Assembly (NCBI GenBank): GCA_021372515.1
Contig: JAJFUG010000017.1
Coordinates: forward strand, 1-11,623
DNA: 11,623 nucleotides
Direction: 5' to 3'
Source: a bacterium
Lineage (GTDB): Bacteria; Gemmatimonadota; Glassbacteria; GWA2-58-10
Both the position numbers and the translations under genes were made by a program. Under the pieces are notes generated by a model. That model was not told the origin of the DNA, did not search any database, and saw nothing but the letters and a program-made list of their open reading frames with translations. Positions 1 through 6,443 of this stretch are shown here, one piece after another (positions within the stretch are counted from its first letter, which is position 1; every line of letters begins with the position of its first letter).

Positions 1-265
1 GCACAGCGCGGCGGCGATTCGCGGCAGCGCCGCCGCTGCAACGCGCGAGCGGCATCAACACTCCGTAAACACTTAAGATCGAAGCGGAGGCGTGGTCTGG
101 ACGAGTTTGCGGCCCCCGCTGGCTTTGCTGCTTTGGCCGAATCCAAAGCAGAACAGAGTCTTTCGTCTTCTCACTGCAACTCCCTAACCGGACATTGCTG
201 GGCAAAATCGAAAGGACGACAAGATTTTTTGGGCTGACACAAAGCCGCCACTCGAAAGAGATATG
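1..265. other. Left-edge region without a supportable gene
   Basis: The first 55 bases or so are very GC-rich and could be the end of a gene cut by the window edge. Plus-strand frames from positions 2 and 3 stop at 74-76 and 66-68, but neither short tail is recognisable. On the minus strand an ATG at 55-53 has GGAG five bases upstream, so a minus-strand gene leaving the window is equally possible. Two inverted repeats are visible: a 9-bp stem pairing 8-16 with 28-36, and a 9-bp perfect stem pairing 128-136 with 143-151 around a 6-base loop. Neither is followed by a T-run. From about 60 to 265 the composition is less GC-rich and looks non-coding. Confidence 0.4.
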
Positions 266-271
266 AAAACA

Positions 272-312
272 AAACCCCATCCTGCAGCCATCGAGGCCGC
301 GGGATGGGGTTT
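272..312 (-). terminator. Rho-independent terminator of the small Cys-rich gene
   Basis: An 11-bp perfect stem (AAACCCCATCC at 272-282 with GGATGGGGTTT at 302-312) encloses a GC-rich loop that adds further pairs. Read on the minus strand, the second arm runs into TTTTGTTTTC, a typical U-rich tail. It lies about 45 bases beyond the stop codon of the minus-strand gene at 357-638, so it most likely ends that transcript. Confidence 0.8.
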
Positions 313-356
313 CGCTTGGGGGGCCGGCGCTGAAACCAATAGCCCGGCAAATCCAG

Positions 357-638
357 TCAGATGTTCCGCAGGCGGGAATCATAGGCCCGGTCGAGCAGCC
401 CCTTGAGGCCGTCCAGGGTCTGACGGCGCAGGCGCGCGGCTACGCGCTCCTGCAACCGGGCGATGGCGGCCTGGCATTCCGGGCAGTAGATCACTTTGTC
501 GCCCACCACGAACAGGCCCTCTCCGGCCAGCCCGGCCAGGGCGCGCTCCAGGTCGGCCACCCGCCCGGCGTCTATCTCCCGCTCCAGCTTGTTGTAATCG
601 ATTGCGCAACAGGCACAGCCCATTGTCACCCCGTGCAT
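357..638 (-). CDS. Small cysteine-containing protein, possible metal binding, unknown function
   Basis: This is a 93-residue protein that I do not recognise. It has an N-terminal CACC cluster (Cys8, Cys10, Cys11) and a later CPEC motif (Cys52, Cys55). The spacing is compatible with a small zinc or metal site, which is inference. Between and after these lie helical, charged stretches (YNKLEREIDAGR, IARLQERVAARL) that could form a coiled-coil or helical hairpin. No signal peptide or membrane segment is visible. The start is uncertain. The first ATG (636-638) has no clear ribosome site, while the ATG at 621-623 follows GGGG by five bases and would give an 88-residue product beginning MGCACC. The gene stands alone: more than 300 bases separate it from the isochorismatase-family gene upstream, and a strong terminator follows it. 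Its coding reality rests on the Cys pattern, the GC-rich third positions and the well-placed terminator. Confidence 0.6.
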   Translation of the reverse strand: MHGVTMGCACCAIDYNKLEREIDAGRVADLERALAGLAGEGLFVVGDKVIYCPECQAAIARLQERVAARLRRQTLDGLKGLLDRAYDSRLRNI

Positions 639-956
639 AGAATTTGAACGCCCGTGTCCGGATGGTCCTTGTACTTTGATTATCGAGACATTGGGGCGCG
701 GGCTTTAGTTTTTCGCAAGCGGGGCAGGGCGGTGATATTATTCTGCACCCATCTTCAGCCGTCAGGCCGTCGCAACCCGGCCGTTGTGGGCCGCGCAAGG
801 GAAGGGTCCGCAGAGCCGGTGTTTCTGAGTCCATGAAGGGTCGCACCCACGTGTGCGACCGGGCGGACACATGGGTCCGCCCCTACATAAAAACGCTTCC
901 GGTCTCTATGTACTGTACATTCTCTATTTACCGAGTCGATTGCTGTCTGGCATGTT
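639..956. other. Intergenic region with a double-hairpin repeat
   Basis: This 318-base space lies between two minus-strand genes. It contains the repeat annotated at 838-886. It also has an odd perfect palindrome ATGTACTGTACAT (908-920), flanked on both sides by the direct repeat TCTCTAT (903-909 and 921-927), which may be an operator or may be chance. I see no convincing promoter for the small gene at 357-638, and the short open frames here show no coding character. Confidence 0.5.
838..886 (-). repeat. GTAGGGGC-family double-hairpin repeat, copy 1
   Basis: Two adjacent 8-bp hairpins are present. One pairs 839-846 with 853-860 around loop 847-852. The other pairs 861-868 with 875-882 around loop 869-874, and ends in CTAC at 883-886. 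Read on the minus strand, it aligns end to end with the repeat at 6286-6337. The right boundary keeps the family end GTAGGGGC (minus strand), while the left boundary has lost it. No T-run follows on the minus strand, so it is not an obvious terminator for the operon upstream. Confidence 0.85.
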
Positions 957-1628
957 TCAGAGCAGGTCGGCGGAGCGCAGGACCCGGGCGAACCAGTGGG
1001 CCTGGGTGCGAAGAGAGCCCAGGTGCAGTTCCTCGTTCAGGGCGGCAGTGCAGTCAGCGGGCAGGAAAGGCAAAAAATCGCACATGAACGCATCCCGCAC
1101 CGTGGCCTCCACGCAGACGTTGGTGAACAGGCCGCAGACCACGACCTGGGTCACTCTCAGCGAGCGCAGGGTCAATTCAAGATCAGTGGCGTGAAACGAG
1201 CTGTAGCGCCGCTTGGGGATCACTTTCTCAGTGGGACTCACCTCGAGCGCGGAGCTGACCTCCACCTCCGGGCTGCCCTCCTGCGGCAGGGTGGGCCACC
1301 AGGCGCGCAGGCACTCGCCCCGGTCGACAAACTGCCCCTTGTTCTGCTGGGCGGCGAAAATCACGGGACGGCCGGCGGAACGGAAAGACCCGGCCAGGCG
1401 CGCCACCCGCGGCAGGATCACCGCGCCGTTGGGGGTGTAGAGCGGGAAACCACTCTCCAGGAAAAAGCGCTGCATATCCACCACGATCAGGGCGGCCTGC
1501 TCCGGGATAAAACGGGGGGCGCGGCGGTTGTAGGGGGCGATCAGCTCCAGGTGCCGTGCGGTGACTGAGTCCAGGGTTTCAGCGGTGAGGTATGTCTGGC
1601 GCGGCGGCCCGGCGGCGGCTTCTGTCAT
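957..1628 (-). CDS. Isochorismatase-family cysteine hydrolase
   Basis: The 223-residue protein matches the isochorismatase-like hydrolase family, whose members cleave amide, ester or vinyl-ether bonds (nicotinamidase, carbamoylase, isochorismatase and ureidoacrylate amidohydrolase types). The catalytic triad is visible: Asp51 in LIVVDMQ, Lys139 in VIPKRRYSSF, and Cys172 in GLFTNVCVEATVRDA. The preceding segment holds the region of the family's usual cis-peptide. Length and motif order are normal, apart from about 40 extra N-terminal residues before the first strand. No signal peptide is seen, so it is probably cytoplasmic. Its ATG overlaps the PilZ-gene stop codon (ATGA), and GGGAG lies nine bases upstream inside that gene, indicating translational coupling as the last gene of a three-gene operon. 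The substrate cannot be told from sequence, and the neighbours do not define a pathway. Confidence 0.9.
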   Translation of the reverse strand: MTEAAAGPPRQTYLTAETLDSVTARHLELIAPYNRRAPRFIPEQAALIVVDMQRFFLESGFPLYTPNGAVILPRVARLAGSFRSAGRPVIFAAQQNKGQFVDRGECLRAWWPTLPQEGSPEVEVSSALEVSPTEKVIPKRRYSSFHATDLELTLRSLRVTQVVVCGLFTNVCVEATVRDAFMCDFLPFLPADCTAALNEELHLGSLRTQAHWFARVLRSADLL

Positions 1629-2050
1629 CCGGCTTTTTCTCCCTCGTCCGGGCCTGTCGATCCGGACATCTCATCGGCCAGCATGCGCTTGAGGTAGGTG
1701 CGTTCGATCAGCGACAGATGCCGGAACAGTATCCCGGCCGAAAAAAGTTTATCCCCCTCGGGACGGCTCACCCAGCGCACCTCGCCGAAACACATCATCA
1801 CCGTGCGGCGGTAGGCGGGCCCCTGTCCGGGAACGCTCTCGAACGAGTGCAGGTCCGGCACCTCGAACCTCACGGACAGGCTGTCGCCCTTTTTCAGCTC
1901 GCACCCGGTCTGGATACGCGCCCCGCTCTCGCTGAAATCCAGGGTGCGGGCCGGCACAACCAACAGCTCCCCCACCCCGGACAGCACCGAGTACTCGACC
2001 CTGTACTCACGCGGATGACGCTGGAACAGGCGCGCTTCCTGACTTTCCAT
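1625..2050 (-). CDS. PilZ-domain protein, likely cyclic-di-GMP receptor
   Basis: This is a 141-residue single-domain protein with the PilZ pattern. An arginine-rich N-terminus (RLFQR at 7-11, then RHPREYR at 11-17) is followed by DFSESGARI (Asp38, Ser40, Gly43), the second c-di-GMP contact motif DxSxxG. The later strands GEVRWV (89-94) and AGILFRHLS (105-113) and the closing helix are typical of the fold. The RxxxR match (Arg7, Arg11) sits slightly before the usual position, and at the canonical site Gln10 stands where the first Arg would be expected, so ligand affinity is uncertain. I chose the ATG at 2048-2050 because GGGAGA lies a few bases upstream and the domain begins directly after it; the frame remains open further upstream but has no family resemblance there. 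The gene follows the heparinase-like gene by 82 bases and overlaps the hydrolase gene by four, so c-di-GMP control of a polysaccharide-related function is plausible but inferred. Confidence 0.85.
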   Translation of the reverse strand: MESQEARLFQRHPREYRVEYSVLSGVGELLVVPARTLDFSESGARIQTGCELKKGDSLSVRFEVPDLHSFESVPGQGPAYRRTVMMCFGEVRWVSRPEGDKLFSAGILFRHLSLIERTYLKRMLADEMSGSTGPDEGEKAG

Positions 2051-2132
2051 TTTTGTCTCCCGGCAGGCCGCTCCGCCCGCCTTACTCAAAATACGAGGGT
2101 GAAACGCTCCAGTCAACCGGCTGCAGAACGTC

Positions 2133-4103
2133 TCACTCCCAGCGCAGCACGCTGACAAAATGCGCCTCACCCTGCGCCGGGGCGCACAGGACCGCCTGGA
2201 CACACGGCTCGCTCTGGCCGAACGTGCGGCTGAACCAGCCCCGCAGCGGGGCGCTCTCACCACGGTGAAGAGAGACCGTGCAGCGCGGATCGGGCTGGAT
2301 CGTGAGGCAGTGCGCCCCGTTCTCCGCGCGCAGGGCGCCTTTCTCCTCCTGCGGTGCGCTCACCCGGCAGCCGGGCTGGAAAACGAAATTTATCTCCACG
2401 CTTCGCGAGCCCGGCCCCAGGCCGGTCAAGCTGTCCTCCACCACCAGCCGGCGTCCGGTCAGGTCAAGGGTCAGCCTGCGGGTGTGCAGCGGCGGCTCCC
2501 GTCCCGGCAGGGCCGCGGTCCGGCCGGCCAGCACGGCCTGACGGCTCTCGCAGGCCTTCGCCTCGATCAGCTCCGAGCGCACTGTCTCCGGCTGGAAAAA
2601 ACAGGCCCGCGGCGCGGCCTGGGAGCGCCCATCCAGGCTCAGGGTGTTGTGGGCGGCTGTGGAGCGCAGGTATTCGCGCAATGCGGGATCGTCCAGGTAG
2701 GCCCCGGTGCCGGGGTCGACCAGGAACGGCAGGCCGTCGATAAAAAGGCTGAACGAGAGACGGTCAGCGTGGGCATGGGCATGGCAGGGCGGCGCGCCCC
2801 AGTGACCGCACTCGAAACGCAGGAAAAACCCGGGCGCGCGCAACACATAATGCCCGCTGCGCTCGAACCGCTCCAGGAGAAGGCCGGGCTGAGTCACGGC
2901 CCCCGGTGGGACGACAAAGGCCCGTGCCCCGAAAAGCCGCGCCGAGTCCGGGTCCGGGCGGAAAGAGTGCCGCAGCGGTTCGTTCTCCAGGCCGAGCCAG
3001 AGCAGGTTCAGCGCCCGCGTGTACCTGTCCTGTTCCGGGACAGCGGGCGGGCCGGCCACCGCCGCCGAGTCGCTGTCGCCGAACTCGCTGACCGCGCGAC
3101 CGCTGTCGGTGGCGGCGCAGAGGAAACGGTAGGCCAGGGCGAGCTTTTCTTTTCCCCGGCTGGAAAGCTCGAACCCGTGCGGTCCGGCCAGGCGCTTGGC
3201 CACTACTGCCGCCGTGGCGCTGAAAGCCAGATAATGCAGCGAGCCCTCCAGCGGGCCGCCGTCCTCCAGGACCAGAGCCGCCAGGCAGCGCTCCAGACGT
3301 TCCGCCCCGGCCCGCCGCCAGACGTGGGCGCCGGGCAGCTCGCCCAGGCAGAACCCCAGCGTGATCAGGGCCACGGCCTCGACCGCCAGGTGGTTGAGCG
3401 CGGTGGAGCCGCGGCTCAGGTGCGTGTGGAGGTAATGCCCGTGCAGGTAAAGAAGCCCGGCCAGAGATTTACGGAATCGATTGTTTTGGAAAGGATCACT
3501 GTCGTGGCAGAGGGCCGCGGCCTGGAGCAGCGAGACCGCCCGCAGGGCCGCCTCCAGGGCGTTGGACCAGTTGACCGAGCGCAGGAACGGATTGGCCTCG
3601 GACCAGTTTTCGATCAGCGCCGCCGCGCGCACGGCGTAGCGGCTGTCGCCGCTCAGACGGAACGCCTGGCCCAGGCTGACCAGGGCCTGCAAGCGGTTCA
3701 GCTCCCAGACAGCGCGGATATCGGCGCCGGAGGAGCCGGAAAGCCCGGGGGCTACAACGCGCGCCGCCTTTCGTCCCTCCGGGCTGCCGGAGGGGTCGAC
3801 GTTCCAGGCTGGGAACTCGCCCAGGAGCAGCCGCCGGCCGAAAAGCTCCCACTCGCCCCGCAGCACCGCCGCGGCCTCAGCCAGAACCGGAGAGTCGAGA
3901 CCGGCCTCGCGCCAAAGGCTGTTCGCTTGATTGTCCAAGGGAAAAAGGCTTTCGAGAGGGTCCAGGCAGTCTGCCTCCACGCGGGCTGCGGCGCGGCGCG
4001 CCGGTCCGTAGCCCAGCCGGTCCGCGGCCAGTCGCCATGAACGGTGGGCGAACTCGGCGGGGCTCATCGCCAGCAGTCGTCGCAGCAGGAGTGCGGCTCT
4101 CAA
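2133..4103 (-). CDS. Heparinase II/III-family protein (polysaccharide lyase-like)
   Basis: A protein of about 656 residues with the two-part architecture of heparinase II/III-like lyases. The N-terminal half is a helical toroid (for example WELNRLQALVSLGQAFRLSG, NWSNALEAALRAVSLL, STALNHLAVEAVALITLG, DGGPLEGSLHYL). The C-terminal part is a beta-sandwich carrying the hallmark HAHADRLSFSLFIDG, followed by FLVDPGTGAY and STAAHNTLSLDG. Family members cleave acidic polysaccharides by beta-elimination, and relatives lie in exopolysaccharide gene clusters. The opening RRLLAMSPAEFAHRSWR is characteristic of those cluster-encoded members. No export signal is evident. I place the start at the TTG 4101-4103, which follows GGAGG by six bases. 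The longer frame starting at TTG 4136 overlaps the -10 element of a good promoter and cannot be the start of that transcript. It is the first gene of an operon with the PilZ and hydrolase genes. The true substrate is unknown. Confidence 0.9.
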   Translation of the reverse strand: MRAALLLRRLLAMSPAEFAHRSWRLAADRLGYGPARRAAARVEADCLDPLESLFPLDNQANSLWREAGLDSPVLAEAAAVLRGEWELFGRRLLLGEFPAWNVDPSGSPEGRKAARVVAPGLSGSSGADIRAVWELNRLQALVSLGQAFRLSGDSRYAVRAAALIENWSEANPFLRSVNWSNALEAALRAVSLLQAAALCHDSDPFQNNRFRKSLAGLLYLHGHYLHTHLSRGSTALNHLAVEAVALITLGFCLGELPGAHVWRRAGAERLERCLAALVLEDGGPLEGSLHYLAFSATAAVVAKRLAGPHGFELSSRGKEKLALAYRFLCAATDSGRAVSEFGDSDSAAVAGPPAVPEQDRYTRALNLLWLGLENEPLRHSFRPDPDSARLFGARAFVVPPGAVTQPGLLLERFERSGHYVLRAPGFFLRFECGHWGAPPCHAHAHADRLSFSLFIDGLPFLVDPGTGAYLDDPALREYLRSTAAHNTLSLDGRSQAAPRACFFQPETVRSELIEAKACESRQAVLAGRTAALPGREPPLHTRRLTLDLTGRRLVVEDSLTGLGPGSRSVEINFVFQPGCRVSAPQEEKGALRAENGAHCLTIQPDPRCTVSLHRGESAPLRGWFSRTFGQSEPCVQAVLCAPAQGEAHFVSVLRWE

Positions 4104-4135
4104 ACTGTCCCTCCCTCGGGTGGATACGGCGCTCA

Positions 4136-4164
4136 AATATACTCAAGAGCAGCGCGCGGGACAA
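4136..4164 (-). promoter_or_regulatory. Sigma70-like promoter of the heparinase-PilZ-hydrolase operon
   Basis: Read on the minus strand: -35 TTGTCC (4159-4164), a 17-base spacer, and -10 TATATT (4136-4141, five of six consensus). Transcription would begin near 4129, giving a leader of about 26 bases that contains the GGAGG site before the TTG at 4103. The fit of promoter, SD and start codon makes this more convincing than a hexamer match alone. Confidence 0.6.
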
Positions 4165-4224
4165 ATGTTTGCGTCCGGCCGCTGTCAAAATATGCGCTTC
4201 CAGCCCTTAGCCGCTTGTCCGGGA

Positions 4225-4253
4225 TTGATTTATCGGGCGGGATTGGTTATTTT
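4225..4253 (+). promoter_or_regulatory. Putative sigma70-like promoter of thrS
   Basis: TTGATT (4225-4230), a 17-base spacer and TATTTT (4248-4253), each matching four of six consensus bases. The start would be near 4260 with a leader of about 68 bases. The site spans two near-copies of GGGATTG (4221-4227 and 4239-4245). No T-box-like leader or large hairpin is visible before thrS. Confidence 0.35.
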
Positions 4254-4327
4254 GAACGGATAATCCCGCGCCGCGAGCGCATCCGACTGAAAGCAACCCG
4301 CAACCCAATGACCTTCGAGACACAGCC

Positions 4328-6202
4328 ATGCGTATCCTGATGATACACGCCGATGAATTCAGCTATTTCGTCACCGACCGCACCAGCGCGGTGGGCAAGG
4401 GAGTCGAACTGGAGGAAGACCAGAAAGGGGCGACCCTCGGCGAATGCCTGGTTGTGTTCTGCTGCTCGGAAAAGGGCGACGACAAGGGTGTGGCCTCGGT
4501 GGCCGGCCAGGTGGCGAAAGTCGCAGCCGACCACGCCCGCCGGGTCAAGGCCCCCACGGTGATGGTCTACCCCTACGCCCACCTGTCGAGCAACCTGAGC
4601 ACCCCGCGCGTGGCGACCAAGGTGCTGGACAGTATCTACGAGAAGTTGTCCAAGGAAGAGGACCTCGAGGTCAAGCGCTCGCCGTTCGGCTGGTACAAGG
4701 GGTTCAACGTGAAGGCCAAGGGCCACCCCTTGAGCGAGCTGGCCCAGACTATCGTCCCGGAGAAAGAGGCCAAGCCGGCCGAGGCCGGGGTCGAAAACCA
4801 GGCCCTCAAGGCCGAATCGGCCCTCAAGAGCGAGTGGCTGATCGCCGAGACTGGCAAGGGCTACTCCCCGGCCGACAAGTACAATTTCCAGAAACGCAAG
4901 AACCTGGCCAAGCTCTACCGCTACGAGAGCGCCAAGGACCGTGTCTCCGACCAGCCGCCCGCGCATATCGAGATGATGCGCCGCCTGGAGCTGGTGGACT
5001 ACGAGCCGGCCTCCGACCCGGGCAATTTCCGCTGGTACCCCAAGGGACACCTGGTCAAGCAGCTCTGCGAGGAGATGGTCTCCTCCATGGTGGTGGCCTA
5101 CGGCGGCATGCGGGTCGAGACCCCGATCATGTACGACTACCAGCACCCCAAGCTCAGCCGCTACCTGCAGCGTTTCCCGGCGCGCCAGTACGTGCTGGTC
5201 TCCGAGGACAAGGAATATTTCCTGCGTTTCGCCGCCTGTTTCGGCCAGTACATGATCCAGCACGACATGCAGCTCAGTTACCGTCACCTGCCAAGCCGTC
5301 TGTACGAACTGACCCACTACAGCTTCCGCCGCGAGCAGACCGGCGAGCTGGCGGGCCTGAAGCGCCTGCGCACTTTCACCATGCCCGACATGCACACCCT
5401 GGCGCGCGACATGGAGCAGGCCAAGGAAGAGTTCGCCAACCAGATCGCCCTGTGCAAAAAGTGCATGGCCGCGTTCGAGCTGGAATATGAGGTGGCGATC
5501 CGTTTCGTGCGCGATTTCCGCGACCAGAACGAATCATTCGCCGAGAAGCTGCTCGAGATCGTGGAGCAGCCGGCCCTGGTCGAGCTGTGGAACGAGCGTT
5601 TCTTCTATTTCGTGACCAAGCTGGAGTTCAATTTCGTGGACGCCCAGGACAAGGCGAGCTGCCTGAGCACGATCCAGATCGATGTGGAAAACTGCGAGCG
5701 CTTCGACATCAAGTACATCGACGAGAGCGGCGAGGCCAAGCACCCGCTGCTGCTGCACGCCTCGGTCTCGGGCAGCATCGACCGGGTGATGTACGCGATG
5801 CTGGAAAACCAGGCCATCCGGATGAAACAGGGCCACAAGCCGCAGTTGCCGCTCTGGCTCGCCCCGACCCAGGTGCGCCTTCTCCCGGTGAGCGAGAATT
5901 TCAACGAGCACTGCCGCAAGGTGCTGGCCGAGCTTCCCTGGCGCGTGGATTTCGATGACCGCGACCTGACTGTGGGCCGCAAGATCCGCGAGGCCGAGCG
6001 CGAGTGGGTCCCCTACGTGGCGGTGATCGGCGAGAAAGAGGTGGCCGAGAACAACCTGAGCGTGCGTCTGCGTGACGGCAGCCAGGTGGCAATGACCGCG
6101 GCCCAGTTGAGCGACGAGATCGCGAACAAGACCGCTGGCCTGCCGTTCCGGCCGGTCAATTTCCCGACCCACCTGACCAAGCGCCCGGTGTTCGTGGGCT
6201 GA
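4328..6202 (+). CDS. thrS: Threonyl-tRNA synthetase, archaeal type with DTD-like editing domain
   Basis: This 624-residue enzyme charges tRNA-Thr with threonine. Residues 1-143 match the archaeal-specific ThrRS editing domain, related to D-aminoacyl-tRNA deacylase: MRILMIHADEFSY at the start, YPYAHLSSN (81-89, His85), and SPFGWYKGF with KGHPLSEL (118-138, Tyr123, Lys124). These correspond to the pocket of the archaeal enzyme that removes mischarged serine. The usual bacterial TGS and N2 editing domains are absent. The class II core follows: motif 2 FRREQTGELAGLKRLRTF (333-350), motif 3 GSIDRVMYA (482-490), and the zinc ligands Cys304, His356 and His477. The anticodon-binding domain occupies about 508-620 (LPLWLAPTQVRLLP, VGRKIREAEREWVPYVAVIG). 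Length matches archaeal ThrRS. The ribosome site is weak (GAGA). A terminator follows, so it is probably a single-gene unit. Whether the genome also has a bacterial-type thrS cannot be seen here. Confidence 0.95.
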   Translation: MRILMIHADEFSYFVTDRTSAVGKGVELEEDQKGATLGECLVVFCCSEKGDDKGVASVAGQVAKVAADHARRVKAPTVMVYPYAHLSSNLSTPRVATKVLDSIYEKLSKEEDLEVKRSPFGWYKGFNVKAKGHPLSELAQTIVPEKEAKPAEAGVENQALKAESALKSEWLIAETGKGYSPADKYNFQKRKNLAKLYRYESAKDRVSDQPPAHIEMMRRLELVDYEPASDPGNFRWYPKGHLVKQLCEEMVSSMVVAYGGMRVETPIMYDYQHPKLSRYLQRFPARQYVLVSEDKEYFLRFAACFGQYMIQHDMQLSYRHLPSRLYELTHYSFRREQTGELAGLKRLRTFTMPDMHTLARDMEQAKEEFANQIALCKKCMAAFELEYEVAIRFVRDFRDQNESFAEKLLEIVEQPALVELWNERFFYFVTKLEFNFVDAQDKASCLSTIQIDVENCERFDIKYIDESGEAKHPLLLHASVSGSIDRVMYAMLENQAIRMKQGHKPQLPLWLAPTQVRLLPVSENFNEHCRKVLAELPWRVDFDDRDLTVGRKIREAEREWVPYVAVIGEKEVAENNLSVRLRDGSQVAMTAAQLSDEIANKTAGLPFRPVNFPTHLTKRPVFVG

Positions 6203-6227
6203 GGCGTGAGGTCGCGTCTTGATGCGA

Positions 6228-6256
6228 AAGGGCCGTCCGATGCCAGGACGGCCCTT
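6228..6256 (+). terminator. Terminator hairpin after thrS
   Basis: A perfect 11-bp stem (AAGGGCCGTCC at 6228-6238 with GGACGGCCCTT at 6246-6256) closes a seven-base loop, 25 bases after the thrS stop codon. The tail CGTGTTGGTT is only moderately T-rich, so termination may be incomplete. Confidence 0.7.
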
Positions 6257-6285
6257 CGTGTTGGTTGGAATATTGGATCATCAAT

Positions 6286-6337
6286 GTAGGGGCGGCCCCA
6301 TGTGGCCGCCCGGGCGCACCCGCGTGTGCGCCCCTAC
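6286..6337 (+). repeat. GTAGGGGC-family double-hairpin repeat, copy 2 (complete)
   Basis: A 52-base element bounded by GTAG (6286-6289) and CTAC (6334-6337). It contains two abutting 8-bp hairpins: 6290-6297 with 6304-6311 (loop CCATGT), and 6312-6319 with 6326-6333 (loop CCGCGT). It lies in the space between thrS and the lipoprotein gene. Compared with the copy at 838-886 on the opposite strand, the loop of the first hairpin is identical and the stem differences are paired. Confidence 0.9.
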
Positions 6338-6443
6338 AGGACAAGGCCCGTACACCTTTTTCTAAATCCCGGCCCGCTGCCTGTCGATTTATAGGATGTG
6401 CGCCGTTTGGCGCAGTTGAGGGATAACTCTGCCCGGAACGAGC

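Noticed and set aside
73-174. A 33-codon minus-strand frame with GTG start and GGGAG five bases upstream
   Set aside because: The ribosome site is attractive, but the peptide is short and basic and overlaps the inverted repeat at 128-151. Nothing supports coding.
654-836. A 60-codon plus-strand open frame between the small Cys-rich gene and the hydrolase gene
   Set aside because: No ribosome site, no recognisable features, and it ends at the border of the hairpin repeat. It is most likely chance in GC-rich sequence.
2051-2263. N-terminal extension of the PilZ open frame by 71 codons
   Set aside because: The extension is Arg- and Ala-rich without domain resemblance and overlaps the heparinase 3' end. 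The ATG at 2050 has a good ribosome site.
2160-4040. A 626-codon open frame on the plus strand opposite the heparinase gene
   Set aside because: It is a shadow of the GC-rich minus-strand gene. Its translation is rich in Arg, Gln and Gly with no domain, while the minus frame shows clear heparinase motifs.
4247-5395. A 382-codon minus-strand open frame over the first part of thrS
   Set aside because: It is antisense to a confidently identified ThrRS, low in complexity and without motifs. It also covers the likely thrS promoter.
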